64,000 bases of DNA, from the NCBI GenBank assembly GCA_023392595.1, contig JAEVYU010000046.1, positions 149,044 through 213,043 on the forward strand, written 5' to 3'. The DNA comes from Bacillota bacterium (GTDB lineage: Bacteria; Bacillota; UBA4882; UBA8346). The first letter of the stretch is position 1. Each line of letters starts with the position of its first letter. The notes below the pieces were generated by a model. The model searched no databases and was not told the origin of the DNA. It was given only the letters and a program-made list of their open reading frames with translations. Both the position numbers and the translations under genes were made by a program. Below, piece by piece: positions 58,630-64,000 of this stretch.

Positions 58630-58813
58630 GTTATCTTACAAATGGTGCTGGATTGGGATTAAACCGGTCAAAAATATAAATCAGGCTCCAGGGGGGCGTG
58701 GGTGAAAATCCTGATGTCCCATCCTACCCTTTTTGGGCCCCTCAATAGGTTAGGAATAGATTAACGGTTTATCCCCAAAAAAACGGCAAGAAGCTTAAGA
58801 GATTAGGCAACAT

Positions 58814-58839
58814 GAGACGGCATCCAAAAGAGCCGTCTC
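58814..58839. repeat. Hairpin upstream of the HsdR-N gene
   Basis: GAGACGGC (58814-58821) pairs with GCCGTCTC (58832-58839) and is followed by TAGTATTTTT. It could be a terminator for upstream transcription; the nearest upstream gene ends at 58629. Confidence 0.5.
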
Positions 58840-58885
58840 TAGTATTTTTGAATTAAATATATGAAAATTTAAAGGAGGGTTTACT

Positions 58886-59950
58886 ATGGATTTTATTGAT
58901 GAAATCAAACAATTTTCCTTAAAAGTTCAGGAACTCAAAGACAAAGTTCAGACTGAGGAAGCAACAAAAATTTCACTCATTATGCCATTTCTTCAGTTGC
59001 TTGGTTATGATGTATTCAATCCCCATGAAGTAGTGCCCGAATTTACGGCAGATATAGGAACAAAAAAAGGTGAAAAAGTCGACTATGCTATTTTCATTGA
59101 TGGTAAACCCTCTATTTTAATTGAGGCAAAGCAAGTTGATGATCCACTGAAAGCCCATGATAATCAACTATATCGATACTTCTCGGTCACCGAATCAAAA
59201 TTTGCAATTTTGACCAATGGAATTTTGTATAAGTTCTTTTCCGACATCCAGGAACCCAATAAAATGGATGATGCTCCTTTTTTAGAGTTCAATCTCCTTG
59301 ACATTAAGGAACCCTTGGTCGCTGAACTAAAAAAGTTCAAAAAAGAATCCTATAATGCAGATGAATTATTCACTGCTGCTACTACTTTAAAATATACGAA
59401 TAAAATAAAATCAATATTTGACGAAGAACTGAAAGAACCCAAGGATGAATTCGTCAGGTATTTCTTAAAGGAAATTTATGCAGGAAATGCGACAAAAAAT
59501 GTCATCGATAAATTTAAACCCATCGTCAAAAAAGCTCTCAATCAACATGTTAGCGACCTAATGAATGAAAAAATCAAATCGGCATTGGAGTCTTCAGAAG
59601 CAGAATCGGAAGCGGCTTCCGTTATTGAAGAAGAAATCGATCAACATGAAGAGAAAAAAATCATCACAACCGCTTTAGAGTTGGAAGGATTCTTTTTGGT
59701 GAAATCAATTTGCCGCGAAATCATTGATCCAAAACGCATTACATACAAAGACACTCTCTCCTACTTCAATGTTCTTTTTGAAAACAACACTTGGAAATGG
59801 ATCTGCCGTTTATATCTCGATGGCAAAAAGAAGTATATTACAATTCCGAAAGATGATACAGAAGTCAAATATGCAATTGACAGTTTAGATGATATTTATG
59901 GACATAAGGATGAAATATTGGCTAATATTCAGAAGTATATGAATCAATAG
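58886..59950 (+). CDS. Orphan protein with type I restriction HsdR N-terminal nuclease domain
   Basis: 354 residues. The N-terminal domain has the PD-(D/E)xK layout: EEATKISLIMPFLQLLGYD, VVPEFTADIGTKKGEKVDYAIF with the Asp, and ILIEAKQVDDPL with ExK near residue 75. LYRYFSVTESKFAILTNG and a TNG..Y.FYSD-like region follow, all typical of HsdR_N (COG4748-type) proteins. The helicase motor and the HsdM and HsdS genes are absent. The C-terminal part (FNVLFENNTWKWICRLYLD) is a separate small domain. Such stand-alone proteins are widespread and of unproven function; defence is only a possibility. AAAGGAGGG precedes the ATG. Confidence 0.82.
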   Translation: MDFIDEIKQFSLKVQELKDKVQTEEATKISLIMPFLQLLGYDVFNPHEVVPEFTADIGTKKGEKVDYAIFIDGKPSILIEAKQVDDPLKAHDNQLYRYFSVTESKFAILTNGILYKFFSDIQEPNKMDDAPFLEFNLLDIKEPLVAELKKFKKESYNADELFTAATTLKYTNKIKSIFDEELKEPKDEFVRYFLKEIYAGNATKNVIDKFKPIVKKALNQHVSDLMNEKIKSALESSEAESEAASVIEEEIDQHEEKKIITTALELEGFFLVKSICREIIDPKRITYKDTLSYFNVLFENNTWKWICRLYLDGKKKYITIPKDDTEVKYAIDSLDDIYGHKDEILANIQKYMNQ

Positions 59951-60291
59951 GTTTTAATAAAAAATTTAGAATGAAAGCCAAACAGAACTAGTGTTCGCTG
60001 CGTTTCTATGATATTATGAAAGGGGAGTTGTTGGACTTGAACTTCCACTGGATATTGACCCGGAATCGGCTGAAGTATGGAATGCAACGGATAATCAAGG
60101 TCAAGGCGATACAAAATGGAAAAGATATGGGATAGAGTCTTACATATGTTTAAGGCTATATTATGCTGCTAAGAAATCCATTGAACTAAATGCGGCTGTT
60201 GTGTTCACTTAAAGTACAGGGATTGAAGAATGATTGAGGTTTGGCGGTTCTCCCCTACCCTACAGATTATTGATTTTGGAGGGCTTAAGTT
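59951..60291 (+). other. 340-nt region with a possible gene remnant and first copy of a dispersed repeat
   Basis: Between about 60038 and 60213 a frame without a good start reads ELPLDIDPESAEVWNATDN and ends SIELNAAVVFT before TAA. It looks protein-like but has no ribosome site and no recognisable family, so it may be a remnant. At 60251-60263 lies TCCCCTACCCTAC, the first copy of the repeat that separates the following genes. Confidence 0.4.
60251..60263 (+). repeat. Dispersed repeat, copy 1 (short)
   Basis: TCCCCTACCCTAC, upstream of the serine hydrolase gene. It shares only the left half with the later copies. Confidence 0.4.
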
Positions 60292-61398
60292 ATGCGAAAA
60301 AAATTATTTGGACTCTTGGCTTTATATTTGTTCTTTTCTATTTTCACAAACATTTCCATTGCACAAGATTTTCTTACTAGTGAACAAATCAAAGAAACAA
60401 TAAAAAAAGAAGTCGACAATGGACGCAGTGCTAGCATAGTTGTTGGAATAATCAATGAACAAGGACAAAAAGTTATTTCTTATGGCAAAGTATCCAGGGA
60501 TAGTAAGGAAGAAGCAAATGGAGATACTTTATATGAAATTGGCTCTATTACAAAAACGTTTACTGCAATTATACTAGAAAAAATGGTGGAACAAGGAGAT
60601 TTAAATTTATCTGATCCTATTTCGAAGTTCCTGCCTAAATCAGTAAAAACACCTACAAGGAATGGCAAAGAAATAACTTTACTTGACTTAGTAACTCATC
60701 ACTCTGGTCTACCCAGGCGTCCGGATAACATGAAACCGAATCCCAATAATCCATATAATGATTATACTGTAGATCAACTTTATAACTTTTTGTCTTCCTA
60801 TCAATTAACACGCGATATCGGTGAAAAATTCGAATATTCTAATCTGGGATTCGGATTATTAGGACATATATTGTGTTTAAAAACAGGTCTGGACTATGAA
60901 ACTCTAGTCCATCGTTACATTTGTGAGCCATTAAAGATGAACAGTACAGTTATTACGCTTACTCCCGAGTTTAAGTCAAGAATGGCTACCGGTCATGACA
61001 AAAAAGGCATGCCGGTTGAAAATTGGAATCTTTCCACTCTGGCCGGTGCTGGAGCTCTCCGTTCAAATGCCAATGATATGCTGATTTATGTCGGTGCAAA
61101 TTTGGGATTAATCAAAACTAATTTGCTACAAACAATGCAACAAACTCATATAAAGATAGCTTATGGAACGCCTTATTACAATATTGGTATGGCTTGGCTC
61201 ATTTCAAAGAGGTTTGGGAATGAAATTATCTGGCATAATGGTTTAATGGGGGGATTTCAAACTTTTATTGGATTTGATGAAAAAAGCAAAACAGGTGTTG
61301 TTGTTTTATCTAATTCGGCAAATAGGATTGATGATTTAGGATTTCATTTCCTTAACAGCTTTATTCCAGTTAATGAGTATCATAAAGAAACTAATTAA
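60292..61398 (+). CDS. Secreted serine hydrolase of the beta-lactamase/penicillin-binding (AmpC-like) family
   Basis: 368 residues with a signal peptide (KKLFGLLALYLFFSIFTNISIA). The serine motif SxxK is GSITKTFTAIILEK (about 85-98). The YxN motif is FEYSNLGFGLLGHI, and the third motif appears as IIWHNGLMGGFQTFIGFDE, with HNG in place of KTG as in esterase-like members. Members include class C beta-lactamases, esterases and D-peptidases, so resistance should not be assumed. GGAGGG precedes the ATG. It is flanked by repeat copies 1 and 2. Confidence 0.88.
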   Translation: MRKKLFGLLALYLFFSIFTNISIAQDFLTSEQIKETIKKEVDNGRSASIVVGIINEQGQKVISYGKVSRDSKEEANGDTLYEIGSITKTFTAIILEKMVEQGDLNLSDPISKFLPKSVKTPTRNGKEITLLDLVTHHSGLPRRPDNMKPNPNNPYNDYTVDQLYNFLSSYQLTRDIGEKFEYSNLGFGLLGHILCLKTGLDYETLVHRYICEPLKMNSTVITLTPEFKSRMATGHDKKGMPVENWNLSTLAGAGALRSNANDMLIYVGANLGLIKTNLLQTMQQTHIKIAYGTPYYNIGMAWLISKRFGNEIIWHNGLMGGFQTFIGFDEKSKTGVVVLSNSANRIDDLGFHFLNSFIPVNEYHKETN

Positions 61399-61466
61399 TA
61401 AAAAAGTAAATTGGGGCAAATTGTTATTTTATTAAAGTTCAAGAGATCGTAGGTTCAAATTTCGTC

Positions 61467-61487
61467 TCCCCTACCCTACCTATGGAC
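61467..61487 (+). repeat. Dispersed repeat, copy 2
   Basis: TCCCCTACCCTACC followed by TATGGAC. Just upstream, TAGGTTCAAAT resembles a tRNA T-loop, but no tRNA can be folded around it. Confidence 0.55.
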
Positions 61488-61504
61488 TGTGTAAGGAGAA
61501 ACCA

Positions 61505-61825
61505 TTGAATCAAAAGGACCATATAAAAAAAGATAATTATAAAAGTAATTTCCTTGAACTGACCAAAATAATAAATGAATGGGACCCAATTGGGTTGATC
61601 TCATGTAGCGCTCCAGAAGATGAGTATAGTTGTGTAACTGAAAAGATTTTGTCTATTTTATATAAAGGCGGAGAAACTGAAGAAATCAAAACCTACATAT
61701 TTAACGACATGCGAGAGCATTTTGGGCTTAATAAAGAAATTAAAAAGGATTATATAGAAAATTACAATATAAAAATTGAAAATGTGTGTCAAAAAATATG
61801 TTTTTGGTTTAAAAATAAAAAATAA
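61505..61825 (+). CDS. DUF1871-family protein
   Basis: 106 residues from TTG 61505 (AAGGAGAAACCA upstream). It contains KIINEWDPIGLISCSAPEDEY, the signature of DUF1871 (NEWDPIGL..), followed by VTEKILSILYKGG and a helical C-terminus. DUF1871 proteins are small, helical and widespread in Firmicutes; the function is unknown and they have been seen near contact-dependent and immunity-type loci. It is a single gene between repeat copies 2 and 3. Confidence 0.75.
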   Translation: MNQKDHIKKDNYKSNFLELTKIINEWDPIGLISCSAPEDEYSCVTEKILSILYKGGETEEIKTYIFNDMREHFGLNKEIKKDYIENYNIKIENVCQKICFWFKNKK

Positions 61826-61899
61826 ATTGTTTTTTATAGCTAGCTGGCAACTTCATATAACACGGCTTTTGCTGCTTTGCACACAGATTCAATCCTCCA

Positions 61900-61920
61900 T
61901 CCCCTACCCTTCCTATGGAC
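61900..61920 (+). repeat. Dispersed repeat, copy 3
   Basis: TCCCCTACCCTTCC followed by TATGGAC, identical to copy 2 at 20 of 21 positions. Upstream is CAGATTCAATCCTCCA, again T-loop-like. Confidence 0.6.
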
Positions 61921-62013
61921 AGGGAGTGGAAATGGAGTTATATATAAACTTCAAGAATACAACGCAAAGAAGCTCCACCCTGCAAAATAAAAACGGATTT
62001 AAGGAATAAAAAA

Positions 62014-62619
62014 GTGCGTAATATTGTAAATGATGAGAAATACATGAAAGAACGGTCAGAAATAAATCAATATTTTGGTGAAGAATATTTGAAGCCAATG
62101 GAAACCAAGAATATCATTTCTCCTTCAGGTACATATGCTTTAAAAATCTATTATTACGAACATAAAGAAGGAAATATAGTATATGCCTATTCAAAAGGCG
62201 TCCTTAATTGTAAAAATGGAAAAACCGTTGAGATAAAAAGGAATTATGATCACTTTCAATTTTGTTGGATTGAGGAAAAAGATTATTTCTTATGCGGTGC
62301 AGATTATCAAGGATACTCTATAGTAGATTTAAAAAATGGTGAACTTAAACATTATGTTCCTGAAGAGTATTATCAAGGTATTGGTTTCTGTTGGGTTCAG
62401 GTTCACTATTTACATGATAATGACATTATTGCTGTTGAAGGATGTTATTGGGGAGCCCCATATGATATTGTTTTTTATGACTTTAGTAAACCAATGGAAT
62501 TACCATATAAAGAACTTTTAAGGGTTGCAGGTTATGATACGGCGATTGGTTGGAAAAATAAAAGGTTATTTGAATATTTCGATGAGGAAACCAAAGAAAT
62601 AAAAGAAGTAAGGCTTTGA
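62014..62619 (+). CDS. Hypothetical beta-rich protein
   Basis: 201 residues from GTG 62014 (TAAGGAAT upstream). Family not recognised. It is rich in aromatic residues with alternating strand pattern (GTYALKIYYYEHKEGNIVYA, HFQFCWIEEKDYFLCGADYQ, CWVQVHYLHDNDIIAVEGCYW), suggestive of a small beta-propeller or beta-sheet protein. Its place beside DUF1871 in an accessory array would suit an immunity or housekeeping cargo gene, but this is speculation. Confidence 0.65.
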   Translation: MRNIVNDEKYMKERSEINQYFGEEYLKPMETKNIISPSGTYALKIYYYEHKEGNIVYAYSKGVLNCKNGKTVEIKRNYDHFQFCWIEEKDYFLCGADYQGYSIVDLKNGELKHYVPEEYYQGIGFCWVQVHYLHDNDIIAVEGCYWGAPYDIVFYDFSKPMELPYKELLRVAGYDTAIGWKNKRLFEYFDEETKEIKEVRL

Positions 62620-62633
62620 TGGATCTCCATCAA

Positions 62634-62654
62634 TCCCCTCCCTTACCTATGGAC
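62634..62654 (+). repeat. Dispersed repeat, copy 4
   Basis: TCCCCTCCCTTACC followed by TATGGAC, with AGGAGTGGAG after it as in copy 3 (GGGAGTGGAA). It directly follows a perfect TTGATGGATCTCCATCAA palindrome at the gene end. Confidence 0.55.
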
Positions 62655-62798
62655 TAGGAGTGGAGTGGGTATTTCTGATAAGTGCTAGTTAAGTAAAGTC
62701 CCCACCTAAATGGCTTCGTGACGCCATGCTTTTCCCCCGATTTGCCAGACACTCAGTTAAGAGTATAAAATATAGACATTAAGGAGCTGAGTGAACTA

Positions 62799-63101
62799 GT
62801 GGTAAACCGGAAGATTTATACAAAAGAATTTAAAGAACAAGCTGTACAGTTAATAAAAACTAGCGATCAACCTGTTAGCAAAATCGCTAAAGATCTGGGG
62901 CTCAACGCCAATATGCTTCGACGATGGCGTGATGAGTTAAAAGAATTTAAAGATTGTAGTTTTCCAGGGCAAGGTCATCGTCAGCCAGGGACCGAGCTTG
63001 AAGAAGAAAATCGTCGGCTTAAAGAAGAACTCCTTACTGTTAAAATGGAGCGTGACATCTTAAAAAAAGCGGTGGCCATCTTCTCAAAACCCCAACAATG
63101 A
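62799..63101 (+). CDS. IS3-family transposase OrfA
   Basis: 100 residues from GTG 62799. An N-terminal helix-turn-helix (TKEFKEQAVQLIKTSDQPVSKIAKDLGLNAN... WRDELKE) binds the inverted repeats. A C-terminal leucine-zipper-like helix (LEEENRRLKEELLTVKMERDI) follows. Near the end, codons TTA AAA AAA give an A7 slippery run at 63062-63068; a -1 shift there enters the OrfB frame without a stop. OrfA alone normally regulates transposition. Confidence 0.88.
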   Translation: MVNRKIYTKEFKEQAVQLIKTSDQPVSKIAKDLGLNANMLRRWRDELKEFKDCSFPGQGHRQPGTELEEENRRLKEELLTVKMERDILKKAVAIFSKPQQ

Positions 63102-63970
63102 AATATTGGGATATCAGCGAGACAGCTAAAGAACATAAGGACTATAGCATCCAGAAGATGTGCCAAATACTTAAAGTCTCGCATAGCGGCTATTATCAAT
63201 GGTGCAATCGTGGCGATAGCCGTCACAAGAAGCAAGATCTTGAACTAAAGATAAAAATTAAAGCCATTTATGAGCAAAATCAAAAACGATATGGCAGCCC
63301 TCGTATTCATAGGAGCTTACGCTCGCAAGGAATTCGGTGCAGTCGCAAACGTGTTGAACGGTTGATGAGAGCAATGGGTATTAAGGCAATCCATAAGCGA
63401 CAGTTTAAAGTTACTACCAAATCGGACCATAATTATCCGGTAGCTCAAAATATTCTAAGCCGTAATTTCCAATCTAACGGGCCTAATCAGAAATGGCTAA
63501 CTGATATAACATATATTCGCACTTTTGAAGGATGGATGTATTTAGCCGCCGTCATGGACTTATATTCTCGCAAAATAGTTGGTTGGGCCATGTCAAAAAC
63601 GATGACGGCTACATTGGCTACAACCGCACTGGAAATGGCTATTTATCGTCGCCATCCTTTAAAAGGGCTGTTACATCACTCCGATCGCGGAGTACAGTAT
63701 GCTAGTAAAGAATATCAAGAACTATTGAAGAAACATGGAATGGTATGCTCTATGAGCCGTAAAGGTAACTGCTGGGATAATGCTCCTATGGAAAGCTTTT
63801 TCAGTACCTTAAAGGCTGAATGTATTGCCGGAAAAATCTATCTGACTAGAGATCAAGCCCAGCGCGCGATTTTCGAATATATTGAGATTTACTACAACCG
63901 GAAACGGCTTCATTCCGCAATCGGTTATATAATCCCGGAATTTTATGAAAATCAAAGAAAATGCGCTTAA
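63098..63970 (+). CDS. IS3-family transposase OrfB (DDE integrase domain)
   Basis: 290 residues from ATG 63098, which overlaps the OrfA stop (ATGA); the functional protein is probably the OrfAB fusion. An HTH_21-like start (YSIQKMCQILKVSHSGYYQW) precedes the rve domain. The catalytic triad is seen as Asp in LTDITYIRTFEGW, Asp in LHHSDRGVQY and Glu in CWDNAPMESFFSTLK, with a final KRLHSAIGY. All catalytic residues are intact, so the element may be active. Confidence 0.92.
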   Translation: MKYWDISETAKEHKDYSIQKMCQILKVSHSGYYQWCNRGDSRHKKQDLELKIKIKAIYEQNQKRYGSPRIHRSLRSQGIRCSRKRVERLMRAMGIKAIHKRQFKVTTKSDHNYPVAQNILSRNFQSNGPNQKWLTDITYIRTFEGWMYLAAVMDLYSRKIVGWAMSKTMTATLATTALEMAIYRRHPLKGLLHHSDRGVQYASKEYQELLKKHGMVCSMSRKGNCWDNAPMESFFSTLKAECIAGKIYLTRDQAQRAIFEYIEIYYNRKRLHSAIGYIIPEFYENQRKCA

Positions 63971-64000
63971 TTCGGTGTCTAATCAACCGGGGGAAGACCA

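Larger units (their letters stand above)
62727..64000 (+). mobile_element. IS3-family insertion sequence with both terminal inverted repeats
   Basis: A 26-bp left repeat (62727-62752, TGCTTTTCCCCCG...) and a right repeat (63975-64000) whose complement starts TGGTCTTCCCCCGG match at 19 of 26 positions. Between them are two overlapping frames in the usual OrfA/OrfB arrangement. The element is about 1274 bp and its right end coincides with the window edge, so the target-site duplication cannot be checked. Confidence 0.85.

Noticed and set aside
61440..61475. A tRNA gene ending at the dispersed repeat
   Set aside because: Only a T-loop-like TTCAAAT is present; no D-arm, anticodon arm or acceptor stem can be paired.

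Overview
The window comes from a low-to-moderate GC, endospore-forming member of the Bacillota; I cannot name a genus. The sporulation evidence is broad: a four-domain SPOCS (DUF3794) protein, five small LysM proteins with Tyr/Pro-rich linkers, two CgeB-type glycosyltransferases, a GerE-size LuxR-type HTH protein, a GerAB-type germinant permease remnant, a YjcZ-like Gly/Cys micro-protein, and repeated promoter-like sites of the mother-cell sigma-K type (AC, 16-17 nt, CATAnnnTA). Many genes appear to start at TTG or GTG behind strong GGAGG or GAGGTG ribosome-binding sites.

Layout. 1-6.5 kb is housekeeping: a cut-off prenyltransferase-fold protein, a secreted linear-amide hydrolase, a frameshifted cstA remnant, an mprF-like lysyltransferase directly behind asnS, and the menaquinone methyltransferase. 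6.6-11.6 kb is a spore-coat-like block: four LysM proteins, a secreted subtilisin and a Cys-tailed beta-rich protein. 11.6-16.8 kb holds four GT-B-like glycosyltransferase-type genes in two related pairs.

16.9-33 kb is a nonulosonic-acid and deoxysugar factory. Two divergent units leave one 240-bp intergenic region that carries a sigma-K-like promoter on each strand. The leftward unit holds a KdsC-type phosphatase, a NeuB synthase, a methyltransferase, a TIM-barrel isomerase, a CMP-transferase, a class III aminotransferase, a VOC protein and two SDRs. The rightward unit holds a 4,6-dehydratase and two DegT aminotransferases. NeuC, NeuD, a GNAT acetyltransferase, RmlC, RmlD and a rhamnosyltransferase-like GT2 follow. 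33-44.7 kb is the assembly and acceptor part: two paralogous predicted beta-sandwich proteins, each with its own sigma-K-like promoter, three paralogous GT-A enzymes, two CgeB proteins, two further GT2 enzymes, a CmcI-type methyltransferase, RmlA and an RMD-type reductase. My reading is that the locus builds and displays a spore-surface (crust-like) glycan, functionally comparable to the Bacillus sps/cge genes but with different gene content.

44.8-58.6 kb is mixed: the SPOCS protein, a CAP protein, the GerE-like regulator, a thioesterase, a TolB-like lipoprotein, a cold-shock protein with a long leader, an L,D-transpeptidase, acetyltransferases, a fifth LysM protein, pseudogenes and a nitroreductase. 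58.9-62.7 kb is accessory: an orphan HsdR-N protein, then a serine hydrolase, a DUF1871 protein and an unknown protein, separated by copies of a short CCCCTACCCT...CCTATGGAC repeat. An IS3-family element with both terminal repeats visible closes the window. A decayed IS200-type element sits at about 34 kb. I saw no rRNA gene, intact tRNA gene or CRISPR array.
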